Source: Corbicula japonica (Eukaryota; Mollusca; Bivalvia; Venerida; Cyrenidae). From it: DNA of 64,000 bases. The translations under genes and the position numbers were made by a program. The notes under the pieces were generated by a model. The model had not been told where the DNA came from. It saw nothing but the letters and a program-made list of their open reading frames with translations, and searched no databases. This document shows, in pieces, positions 43,065 through 52,740 of this stretch (positions within the stretch are counted from its first letter, which is position 1; each line of letters starts with the position of its first letter). Where the stretch lies: positions 9,192,397 through 9,256,396 of the forward strand of contig JAZAYU010000018.1 in NCBI GenBank assembly GCA_038501625.1, given 5' to 3'.

Positions 43065-44320
43065 ATCAGAACCTTAGCAACATAAAGTAATACATACAGT
43101 TTGATCATTCATAAAAACAATTGTACACTTATCAAAGTTTAATCAGAACCTCGGCAAAAAAACACCACAAATTAAAGGTGAACACACAGCAAACAGTTGT
43201 ACGATGTTAAAGTTTGCTAGGAATTTCATCAACAAAATCTATAAATTGAAGTTGTATACTGAATTACTCTTTATTAAATACAGTTACTAAAAGGTTTGAT
43301 CAACCTCAATAAACATAAGCTATAACTTGAAGTTTGTTAAAAAAACACCACAAAATACAGTTTAAAACAACATTTGGTCAGAACCTCATCAACATAAACT
43401 ATAACTTAAAGTATACTCAAACATAAAATACAATTGTAATTAAATCCAAATCAGGACATCATCAACATAAACTATAACTACAAGTTTACTAAAAAGGTGA
43501 AATATGCAAATCAGGAATCGCCACATTCAGAAAAAACAGCCTCCCCACACAGTCAAGAAGAAGAGAGGGAGAGAGAGCATGGTTAATAAAATGATCAGTT
43601 TCAAAAAAGACACCACTAACAATAAACAAAAATGAGAACCCGAGGGGTTACCGCCTTGGAACGGTCAGTGGCATATCAAATTGCCACTGGGGGTTTAACA
43701 TAAAACATAAAATACAATTGTAATTAAAGCCAAATCAGGACCTCGTCGACATAAACTATAACTAAAGTTTCCTCAAACATAAAATGCAATTGCCATTAAA
43801 GCCAAATCAGGACCTCATCGACATAAGCTATAACTACATGTTTCCTCAAACATAAAATACAATTGTCATTTATGCCAAATCAGAACCTCATCGGCATAAA
43901 CTATAACTACAAGTTTCCACAAATAGAAAATACAATTGCCATTTAAGCCAAATCAGGACCTCATCAACATAAACTTTAACACAAAATTTGATCAAACATA
44001 AAACATTTGATTATAATACATGTTTGATCAGAGCCTTAGCAATATAAACTTGAAATTTGATCAAACATTTGATAACAAAAACGTTTGCTCAGAACCTCAA
44101 TAACATATTTTATTATCTATAACTTCAAGTTTGATCAAACGTAACATATCTTTGTTAATACAGTTTAATCAGAACCTCAATAACATAATAATTATATAAC
44201 TTCAAGTTTGATCAAACGTAACATATATTTGTTAAAACAGTTTGATCAGAACCTCAGTATCCTAAACTGCACCTTTAATTTCTTCAAACATCAAATACAG
44301 TTCTTATAAATTCGATCAAT
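43065..44320. repeat. tandem array, period about 74 bp, interrupted
   Basis: About fourteen diverged units around CAGAACCTCATCAACATAAA and CTATAACTWMAAGTTT, with ACATAAAATACAATTG between. Best-preserved units lie at 43700-43990. The array is broken by a SINE-like family A copy at about 43497-43697. Confidence 0.85.
43497..43697 (+). repeat. SINE-like family A inserted in the 74-bp array
   Basis: Starts GTGAAATATGCAAATCAGG, includes GCCTCCCCACACAGTC, a GAGAGGGAGAGAGAG tract, GGGGTTACCGCCTTGGAACG and a TGGCATATC/GCCACTGGGGG hairpin. Array sequence continues on both sides, giving clear insertion borders. Confidence 0.8.
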
Positions 44321-44324
44321 GCTG

Positions 44325-44428
44325 AAGATTACAAAACTGAGATTTGAAACCAGTCTCAAATCATAAGTAGGTCAACCAATAGCCATTTCAACCAATCAGA
44401 TCCTTAAGATTTGAGACTGGTTTCCGTA
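44325..44428. mobile_element. palindromic MITE, copy 2
   Basis: Left arm AAGATTACAAAACTGAGATT, then ACCAGTCTCAAATC; right arm CAACCAATCAGATCCTTAAG then GAGACTGGTTTCC. The outermost right end is missing. Confidence 0.7.
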
Positions 44429-44775
44429 GAAGTAATAGACGTATTTTCTCAATTGCTTTGAGTCCTGTTTCCTCTTCCCTTACAAAAACGAAAATGCAAG
44501 AGAATGTAACAGATTCAAAGGTATGCAATTTTTGTTATGGTCAAAGTAATGTTAAAATCTGCTTGAATATCTTTTAAATTATTTTAATATTGTATTCGTA
44601 TATCTGGTCTAACATAGTTAATTTAAAAATGTTTTGGGAAAAAATCAATTCACACAAAATCACAAAGATAGCCCATTAAGCATTTGTTTATCGTCAAAAC
44701 ATTACAAACAACTACCTTGTGATCACTTTACATTATCAGTTATTTATTAAATAAAACAACAACACAAACTTCTAA

Positions 44776-44868
44776 AAAAGTGAAATATGCATATCAGGAA
44801 TCGTCACACTCACAAAACACAGCCTACCCACGCAGCGAAAAAAGAGGTGAGGTAAATAGAGCATGTTG
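44776..44868 (+). repeat. SINE-like family A, head only
   Basis: AAGTGAAATATGCATATCAG, then a TCGTCACACTCACAAAACAC-type block and an ACCCACGCAGCGAAA block. Truncated after the purine-rich part. Confidence 0.65.
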
Positions 44869-46050
44869 TTATAAGTAAGTATCGACCCAACATAACCTAA
44901 AATAATGTGTTCTTAACTTATTATTTTATACAACACTAAATGACAAGTTTCTTCATTTAAAATCAAGCGAAGTTTAATAAAACTACAATTACATTAAAGC
45001 TAGTGAAATAATTGCTTATCAAGTAACTTTTTAAACTAGATCAAACACTAAACATTATAATAGTGAACTGTTTATAATAACGATGTAATAACATCATGCA
45101 TTAAAAGTCTGTATTACAAACAAACTAAGTTTGGTTCAAAAATGCGTGTCGTTGCGATGCTTTTCACTTCTTAATTAATAAATATAACATTTTATTCACA
45201 GGATAAACTGTTTGAGAAAATGTGAGGTTTTTTCACCATAGAACCTTATTTTTAACCCCAGAGGCGATGTTAGACAATTAACTATTCTTAAAGCAGTTAT
45301 TCCTCGAATTCTTGACTCATTCTCAGATAATATTGACAATTCATGTCGCTATCCTTTCTGGTCAAATTTTCGAAAAACGGAAGACAGACACTAAAGGAAA
45401 GCAATTGATATTTGAAGTATACACATTGGACAGTAAAAAAAATCCTAGGGAGAAGCTTGATTCATTTTAGAAAAAAAATCATAATGACATATACATTAAC
45501 AAAGTGCTGAAATCCCTATGTCGCCAGCGTTTTTTTCTTCTTTTTATAGAAAAAAAATGTAACATAAAACAGTAATTTGTAAATAAAATTATGTATTATT
45601 TCCTCTTTGCCAGTAACATGATTCACTGAGAAAGTTACAATTTATATGAACCCATCTTTTTCAATAAATATATTTCGATTTAGTGATGTCGCCAAATTCA
45701 ATAAATTTACGGGACAATTTTTCATTTCAGCCCTAACAACATTGAAATGTTTGAAATAGTTAAATAGTGAGCTTCATTGCTTTCACTTTTAGTTAAGTTT
45801 ATAAAAAAAAACCGTATACATGTTGGGTTTTACCAGTGAGGTGTTATTTCAGGATGCTGAAATTATTTTTTCTTTACGGAAAAATAGTGTTCTAATCTAC
45901 GGGACTAACCTTGAATTGGTGATGTATCTTTCTATTCATGTTCTGTGCCTAAACTTTAACTAATTTCTAACTAACAAGATATTGTAGAATTGTGACAACA
46001 TCAAGATCAACAGACAGCAGTGAATGTTTAAATAGGAGTATGTACCAAAA
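44869..46050. other. AT-rich left flank of the transposase-like gene
   Basis: No coding. It contains the two distal ACGGGAC motifs (45709, 45899) in plus orientation and a short family A tail fragment near 45220-45275. No terminal inverted repeat could be defined. Confidence 0.45.
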
Positions 46051-46189
46051 TATTGTTTCAATTTGATTTTCTCATTTACGTGACTTCATTTACGAGTCAA
46101 AATCCTCAAAGATACTGCTATTCTTTGTGTTTCGTTGCTTCTTTTTGTGTATTTCTGTTCCTTCGGTTAAATAGAACATCCCCGGATGA

Positions 46190-46251
46190 TGTCATTTCAC
46201 GTGGAAGCCATATTGTAACAAATTGCCGTCTGCATTTTTTCAAAGCTAAAG
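46190..46251 (+). promoter_or_regulatory. probable promoter/untranslated first exon of transposase-like gene
   Basis: TGATGTCATTTCACGTGG combines a CRE-like site and an E-box, followed by GCCATATTG (YY1-like) and a donor AAAG|GTGAGT (GT at 46252). The only good acceptor in front of the long ORF (GTTGCAG, exon start 47010) lies one base before its ATG, giving a 5' UTR intron of about 758 bp. Confidence 0.5.
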
Positions 46252-46787
46252 GTGAGTTTTTAATCTTTCAAAGGTTGATACTATCAGTTAAATCACTTGA
46301 TGATGGCATGCATATCTCAATTTATTTATGTCAAAAGTAACAATGTAAATAGGTTTTTGTGTAATTGAATGGACAAACACCGAATCGCTGTGCAAAAACT
46401 ACTTGGCTCGTAATTGAGAAAAAAAGTCCCGTAGGTCAAAAAACATAACAAGGGTACTTATCTCATGAAAATATTATGTTGAAATAATATCCCTGTCTAC
46501 AAAATTATTACACACATGTTCAACATGGATTGCCAAACAAATGTGTTATTCATTTTGAAAACAAATAATATTTTTAAAATGAAATAAAGCTGTTTGATTT
46601 TCATTGTCTGTTTCCAAAATTTGTAAATGTCTTTATGTTTTGTTAAAAAATATTTATAAGTACTTCTGAAGTGTATATGTACCACCAAAGGTATTAAATT
46701 CTATCTGTAAAATATCTAAACAACAACCATCACCTACACTTTGTCATATATTGTACCAAAAACAAACCAAAATAACCTTTTTAATGA

Positions 46788-46838
46788 CTGTCCCGTAAAT
46801 GATAATTCAGTTGTCCCGTAAATGAGAAATAATTGTGC
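46788..46838. repeat. paired GTCCCGTAAATGA motifs, left of ORF
   Basis: Two copies about 23 bp apart at 46790 and 46813, minus orientation. They mirror the pair at 49883/49905 on the other side of the gene. A further minus copy lies at 46426. Possible transposase-binding subterminal repeats. Confidence 0.6.
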
Positions 46839-47010
46839 AATCTTTAATTGCAAAGTATGGAAATATATCCGAAAAATAGTGCATAAAGGAATAAAACACC
46901 ATACAATATTAATGTAATTATGCATTTAACTAACAAACTTTATAGGAATATTCTTTAAAAGTTAAGAAAATGCTTAAATTATATTTTCATGCATTATTTT
47001 TTGTTGCAGA

Positions 47011-49536
47011 ATGGCCAAGTCGAAGGCTCAAAGGATGAAAGAATATAGGCAGCGCAAGAAAGACAATTTTGGAGATAAGTGGCTGAAAATGGAGCGAGTA
47101 CGAGTTAAAGCATATTATGTTCCAACTGCAAATCTTACAGAAGATAAAAAGGAGAAGCGACGAGAGAAAAACAGAAAAAGCTCAATGGTATATTATAGTA
47201 AGAAAAGGAAGTCAGTGCCACAACGTGAAGAAAACGAACCAGAAACACCAGAAACCTGCGGTGAAAGTGCCACAGATATTGTAAGCAGCACAACAGAAGG
47301 CGAAGAATTGCTAACTGTAAAGATGCCGTTTCATCCACCAAGTGCTGGTACGAGTAAAGGAAAGGGTCCGAGAAAAAGACAATCGCGGGCATTAAAAAGA
47401 TCTTACGAACGCATTGAAACACTTGAAGACCAGAATGAGATCTTAAGAAAAAAACTGAGAACTGCACAGAAGCGGATTGAACGCTTAGAGACTGCTAAAA
47501 AGAAGAATCTTACACCAAAGAGCAAAACAGATGTTTTGTTGAAGACCTCTGGGTTAAATCCAAAAAACTTTCCAGACATTAGGAAGAAGCTATTGTTTGC
47601 TGAGTGTGTTAATGAAGAGATCAGGAATTATACAGTACGCAAAATGCCAAAACAAATGATTGACCTACAGAAGTCAGTAAGCGGTAAAGTTATGAAGAAA
47701 TACAGAATGAGATCTTTTGTGCAAAAGATGACATTCTTGGAAAGACGTAAAGTGATTATGGGCAATTTAGATAAGAAGCGTGCTCAGAAATACAAAGCAC
47801 AAGAGATTAAGAATGACGTACAGAACTTCTTGAGAAGAGATGACAACTCTCGTGTTTTGCCAGGAAAAGGTGACAGTGTAAAAGTTGGCACTGCGAAGAA
47901 ACAGAAACGAGTTCTGAACGACTACTTACACAATCTCCACCTTAAATTTAGTGCAGAGATAAATTACCGAATTTCATTGGCATCATTCTGCAAACACCGA
48001 CCTCCGGAAATTGCATTAGTAAACTTTGCATCAAGAAGTGTCTGTCTATGTTCAAAACATCAGAATATGAGCTTTAAACTTAGGACGCTGAAAAACATGA
48101 ACGTCTGTTCCTGTACCAGCCCAGATACCTTCGTTGATATGTACAGTAAAGATCCAGACAGTGTTGATAAAATGCTATCCAAAATCACTCAGGAAACAGT
48201 AAAATTTCAACAGTGGAAAAGAGTGAAATTACAGAACGGGAAAGAAAGAATGCGAATAGTTGACACAGAGATGTCAAAGGAAGAATTTTTGCAGATCATG
48301 AAGAAAGAATATATAGAGTTTGTAAACCATGTAAACAGAGTGACACAACAGTACAAGTCTGTGAAAGTCATGAAAGAGAAACTACCAAAGAATCATGTGC
48401 TAGTCCAGATGGATTTCAGTGAAAACTATAATTGTCAGACTGTAGAAGAAATCCAATCTGCATATTGGAATGCATCTATGGTAACATTGCATCCTACTAT
48501 TGTTTACTTCAATGATGAAAACAAAAATCTTGATCACAAAAGTATTGTATTTGTGTCGGAAGTCCTACATCACAATGCATCGATGGTTTCTGCTATTATA
48601 ACAAGAGTAGTAAATACTATAAAAACGCTGGTGAAAGATGTACAATTTGTTCATTTCTGGACTGATTCTCCCTCCTCTCAGTACAGAAACAAGTCAATTT
48701 TTGATTTAGTCTACAACTTCGAGAAGGTACATGGTTGCAAAGCAACCTGGTCGTACTTCGAATCAGGTCATGGAAAAAGTGCATGTGACGGCGTCGGTGG
48801 CACTGCAAAGAGAAACGCAGACATGGCTGTGAAACAGTCTAAAGCTGTTATTCAAGATGCATATGATTTCTTCGCTTGGGCTTCCAGTAGTCAAAGTGAA
48901 ATAGAATATCAGATGATAACACCAGAGGAGTACGAAAACTGTAATGAACATATAGAGACAAGAAAGCAAAACATTAAGCCTGTGAAAGGTACAATGTCAC
49001 TTCATGCTGTTGCAACTGAAGGCAAAGAAAACATATTGTTTGTAAGAGAAACCACCTGTGCTTGTGAAAACTGTTTTGATGAAAATGGGTTCAATGGCAA
49101 ATCAAACTGCAAATGGACAAAGGTTATACTGAAGACGATAGAGAGCAACAGTTCAACATTTACCAGAGACTCTACAGAACCAGAAGAGAAAGATGGTCAG
49201 ACAATTAAGTCTACAGAACGTGAAGAAGCAACTATCACAGACAGACAGCTAAAGATAGAAGTATCTGATTTCGTCGTTGCTTTGTATGACGATGTATGTT
49301 ACATTGGACAAGTATTAGAGATCAGAGCCGTAGACAACTGTCTGCTTATAGATTTCATGACCAATAGTGGAAAACTGAGTGCTCGGTTCAAATGGCCAAC
49401 TCCAAAAGACCGCATGTGGATAGAAAAGGAAAACATTATTAGAGTGATAGATCCTCCACAAGCAACGGGAAAAAGCAAAAGGATATTTGAAGTCCCAGCG
49501 GCAATTATTGAACTCATGGATGAGAACAGTGAATAA
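47011..49536 (+). CDS. 841-residue transposase-like protein (DDE/D-type suspected)
   Basis: Intact ORF, one base after an acceptor. Residues 1-70 are very basic (RMKEYRQRKK), like the N-termini of several animal transposon proteins. A coiled coil lies near 126-165. Residues 340-370 have a Cys/His cluster (VCLCSKH, VCSC). A central region has three acidic motifs in plausible RNase H-fold order: QMDFSENY (D468), WTDSPSSQYRN (D552) and SGHGKSACDGVGG (D593). A CACENC motif follows at 683-688. The C-terminal 90 residues have a small beta-rich pattern (VALYDDVCYIGQVLEI, RFKWPTPKD) suggestive of a Tudor/SH3-like fold. The superfamily name is uncertain. No stops or frameshifts across 2.5 kb implies recent activity or selection. 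ACGGGAC motifs flank it. It may be an active element or a domesticated gene. Confidence 0.72.
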   Translation: MAKSKAQRMKEYRQRKKDNFGDKWLKMERVRVKAYYVPTANLTEDKKEKRREKNRKSSMVYYSKKRKSVPQREENEPETPETCGESATDIVSSTTEGEELLTVKMPFHPPSAGTSKGKGPRKRQSRALKRSYERIETLEDQNEILRKKLRTAQKRIERLETAKKKNLTPKSKTDVLLKTSGLNPKNFPDIRKKLLFAECVNEEIRNYTVRKMPKQMIDLQKSVSGKVMKKYRMRSFVQKMTFLERRKVIMGNLDKKRAQKYKAQEIKNDVQNFLRRDDNSRVLPGKGDSVKVGTAKKQKRVLNDYLHNLHLKFSAEINYRISLASFCKHRPPEIALVNFASRSVCLCSKHQNMSFKLRTLKNMNVCSCTSPDTFVDMYSKDPDSVDKMLSKITQETVKFQQWKRVKLQNGKERMRIVDTEMSKEEFLQIMKKEYIEFVNHVNRVTQQYKSVKVMKEKLPKNHVLVQMDFSENYNCQTVEEIQSAYWNASMVTLHPTIVYFNDENKNLDHKSIVFVSEVLHHNASMVSAIITRVVNTIKTLVKDVQFVHFWTDSPSSQYRNKSIFDLVYNFEKVHGCKATWSYFESGHGKSACDGVGGTAKRNADMAVKQSKAVIQDAYDFFAWASSSQSEIEYQMITPEEYENCNEHIETRKQNIKPVKGTMSLHAVATEGKENILFVRETTCACENCFDENGFNGKSNCKWTKVILKTIESNSSTFTRDSTEPEEKDGQTIKSTEREEATITDRQLKIEVSDFVVALYDDVCYIGQVLEIRAVDNCLLIDFMTNSGKLSARFKWPTPKDRMWIEKENIIRVIDPPQATGKSKRIFEVPAAIIELMDENSE

Positions 49537-49549
49537 AGGCATTGTTTAT

Positions 49550-49920
49550 CATTTACGGGACAACTGACTCGCGCTTCCCTATGTTAGAAAAAAACATAAG
49601 TTAGTTTGATTTGAACTGTTATAGTTTAATTTTAACTGTTATACAGTTAGATATCTTTCGGGGTTAAAGTTTTTGACAATTACGTTTATAAATTGAACCA
49701 GGTCAGGTTTGAGAAGGAGTTTCAAACTTTAGTTTTGAACATTTTTAAAGTTAAATAGGACTCTGTGAAGAAATCACATTAACAATGCTTTCCGTGTCGT
49801 TTTGCTTAAAATGTTTTAGGTATAACATTGTTAAACTTACCATTTGTTTAATATTTATGTGTTCTAAATAAGAGTCCAATCTACGGGACATTCTCTTATC
49901 ATTTACGGGACAATTATTTC
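49550..49920. repeat. ACGGGAC motifs, right of ORF
   Basis: Three plus-orientation copies at 49555, 49883 and 49905, two of them in the longer form TTATCATTTACGGGACAA. The last pair has the same spacing (22 bp) as the left pair. Confidence 0.6.
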
Positions 49921-50524
49921 TTGAAAATTTGCGAGATTATCGAGACACTGGTTTAAAATTTCCTTATTGTTATTATTTCCGTGTACATCCAGGAAAGTTA
50001 TACTGGTACAATTTGTCAATTTAAATGTATATGTTTTCACTGATGTTAAAAGTAAGATATACTAATTTTGAAATACATCATTTTATGGAATGATTATATT
50101 TTTCGTTATGATATTTCTTTATAACAATTTATTACAATATCATTCAAATGCATTTATTCCATAACTATATCATTGTCAATAACAAATTAAAACACTAATT
50201 TGATTCCAGAACCCTTACACACTATGCTGTAATAGTTTAAAGTAAAGCTGTAGAATATTTAAATGACCCAAAATAACCCCTTATATAGGTAGTGTCTTAC
50301 CGAGAAAAAATACTTTTCTGTGTATCTATACTTTATCCCTTTAGGAAACGCACTTACCAGACACACCTTATGACAGTGACAAATACAAAAAATGTGTATG
50401 ATAAAGATGAAATTTCAACAATTATAACCTGCAATTGTCAATATTATCTGAGAATGGGTCTCTTATTATCATTCATGTATGCAGTGTTTATTTTGAAGTT
50501 GATCATATTATGTAGCCATTGCCC
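49921..50524. other. gene-free AT-rich stretch
   Basis: No exon or repeat recognised. The right end of the suspected transposon may lie here but no inverted repeat was found. Confidence 0.45.
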
Positions 50525-50660
50525 AAGGTTATAAAACTGAGTTTGGAAACCAGTCTCAAATCTCAAGCATCTGATTGGCTGAAATGGCGACCAGTCGCCA
50601 TTTCAGCCAATCAGATGCTTGAGATTTGAGACTGGTTTCCATGCTCAGTTTTATAACCTT
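50525..50660. mobile_element. palindromic MITE, best copy
   Basis: 136 bp, almost perfect palindrome. Arms run AAGGTTATAAAACTGAG, GGAAACCAGTCTCAAATCTC, AAGCATCTGATTGGCTGAAA, meeting near GGCGACCAGTCGCC. Freshest of five copies in the window. Confidence 0.9.
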
Positions 50661-50684
50661 CAGCACAAGTTCTTTTTCCTTCTG

Positions 50685-50760
50685 CTTATTGGCTGAATGA
50701 AGAGGCTTTTTCTTCTTGATGTGGCCTTACCCGACGTGCATATTTTACTTTTTTATTTAA
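50685..50760 (-). repeat. SINE-like family A, degenerate head
   Basis: GATGTGGCCTTACCC and CGTGCATATTTTACTTTTTT match the head of the family on the complement. Borders unclear. Confidence 0.4.
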
Positions 50761-51346
50761 AATGAAATAGCCTACTATCCAGCACTGATCAAGCAGATGG
50801 ACAATGGTTCTCAATACTCGTCTTATATAAGAAAAAATATGCAAATAAACAATAACACAATATTAGACTCAGATTTTAGAAAAATTGATTGTGGGCACAT
50901 TTCTTGAACTAAGATAGGGCCTTGGATTGTCTTAACAAAAAAAGTTATTTAATTTATTCTAGTCAAGGCCTAGACATGAGACATTTGCCAGATTTCTTGT
51001 GACATTTGAAATACCACATTTTTTCATATTATTCACTCACCTACCTTATGTTATTGAGGTGAGCTTTTTATTTTATTATTTTAATCTTATAAATTATTAG
51101 TCAGGGACGCATTATCTTGATCGAAAGCATTCACAAAAACTTTACACATATTACTAAGTTTGCATTATAAGTTTATAATAAAATGAAATAACAAAAAGAA
51201 TCGTAAACATTAAATATCAAAAACATGAAACATAAAAGGATCTGCAAACAGATAAGCCTTTCACAAAAAATATCTTTAAATTTTTTTAACTAAATAACTA
51301 CTTGTAATAAAATTGAACAACACAGATTCAGAATTTGATACGATAT
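50761..51346. other. gene-free stretch
   Basis: AT-rich, nothing recognised. Confidence 0.5.
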
Positions 51347-51577
51347 GGGGCACGTCACGGGAAATGATTCCGTGAAAAAAAGTCATGCAGTTGAGCAGGC
51401 GACATTGTTTTTATGCAAATTGCGGTAAAATTAACATCAAAATAGTCAACATGTGTATAAAGTCGCTTTTGAGCGATTAAAAAAATAAAAGCTGTTCCGT
51501 CTAAATTTAGTCATGTTAATAACAATTTAAATGTCAACAAATATAACCAAAGGCACCTTTCCTTCGTGGATTGCCCC
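51347..51577. mobile_element. MITE, GGGGCRCGTCACGGG family, copy 3
   Basis: 231 bp, left end GGGGCACGTCACGGGAAATG, right end (complement) GGGGCAATCCACGAAGGAAA. More decayed than copies 1 and 2. Confidence 0.7.
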
Positions 51578-51778
51578 ACTTTAATTTTTACATGAACATA
51601 GATGTGCCATGTCTTGCGAAAATGTGTATAAGGTAATAAATCCGACTTTTGTAGTTAAAAATTACCATTACTTAAATCTGAGGCTATTATTTTTGGGCTC
51701 TCCACAGAGGACAAGAAACTCTGAGTTTCCTTTACTTTACCGATTAATTTGTCCAAAAAAAACATAAAACAAAACAAT

Positions 51779-51919
51779 GTATTTGTTTGAGTGAAATGTC
51801 GATTTTATTGAACACCATAAACCGGTAGTTTCACTCGTGGCTACGCCACTTGTAAAAATATCAGTTTCTGTAATTCATTCGTGATATAAAAATATTGATA
51901 TTTCACTTAAACAAACACA
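51779..51919. mobile_element. 141-bp MITE with TGTRTTTGTTTRAGTGAAAT ends
   Basis: Inverted ends TGTATTTGTTTGAGTGAAAT and (complement) TGTGTTTGTTTAAGTGAAAT. No frame. Single copy seen. Confidence 0.65.
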
Positions 51920-52009
51920 TATCCTCTATAAATTCTTTCCAGACAGATATACTCACCCAAAGTTCTAATTGGATATCAACTGAATATGCTTACAATTTAT
52001 ACTGTGCCC

Positions 52010-52102
52010 AAGGTTATAAAACTGATCATGGACCAGTCGCCATTTCAGCCAACCAGATGCTTGAGAATTGAGACTGGTTTCCAATCTCAGCTTTATAACC
52101 TT
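52010..52102. mobile_element. palindromic MITE, copy 3 (internally deleted)
   Basis: Ends AAGGTTATAAAACTGA and TCAGCTTTATAACCTT. The left arm lacks about 40 bp. Confidence 0.82.
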
Positions 52103-52139
52103 CAGCCCTAGTTTCGTTTCTTCCTTTGTCAGGAAAGGT

Positions 52140-52620
52140 TGTGAAAAGAACGGTTTTATCTTGGAATCAATTATGAAATGTCTTTTTAATCTTTATTATT
52201 TGTTTTCTAAAATGAATCCAATACCATTTACTTACACCGCACGGTCAAAATTAGAATATTATTTAATTAAAAATAGGTAAATAAACTTGTTCTTTGAAGG
52301 GGATTTATTTAATCAAAAATTCTGCTGATCAGCAAAGTTATTTTTTTTCCTACAAACGAGATGTTTTATTAAAACAAAACAAGCAATTAAGAGCAATTTT
52401 CTAATTGCTTGACCTTAAAAATAAGAAATAAATTTTTAGCAAAATTTAGGATAATTCTCGCGCCAAACTGTTCCAAAGTCAATTATTACAAGATTAAAGC
52501 TTAAATTGCAGACTGCCTTTGGCAACTATCACAAATAAAGAGTTATGTCGATTTCTTTTTAATAAAAAAATACGGACAAAAAGTGGCCAATTAGAATTTT
52601 ATGTGAGTGTATAATAATCA
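52140..52620. repeat. dispersed segment of about 470 bp, copy 1
   Basis: Diverged match to 60150-60590 in the same orientation (AAATGAATCCAATACCATTT, AAGCTTAAAT, CAATTAGAAYTTT-like blocks). The short frame at its start is not supported. Confidence 0.65.
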
Positions 52621-52658
52621 TGCATAAGTAAGAATACAGAAATTATTATAGTAACAAA

Positions 52659-52738
52659 TATATACTGAGCAAAGATGAAGACCTACCAGTTAACAAATAT
52701 ATACTGAGCAAAGATGAGACCTACCAGTAAACAAATAT
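52659..52738 (+). repeat. direct repeat beside LINE 3' end
   Basis: Two tandem copies, period about 40 bp, of TATACTGAGCAAAGATGAAG followed by ACCTACCAGT. A third copy lies at 55222-55252 on the other side of the LINE relic, as expected for a target-site duplication plus a local tandem repeat. Confidence 0.75.
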
Positions 52739-52740
52739 AT

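Noticed and set aside
40555..44320. Tandem arrays as CRISPR
   Set aside because: Contiguous satellite units without unique spacers, in an animal genome.
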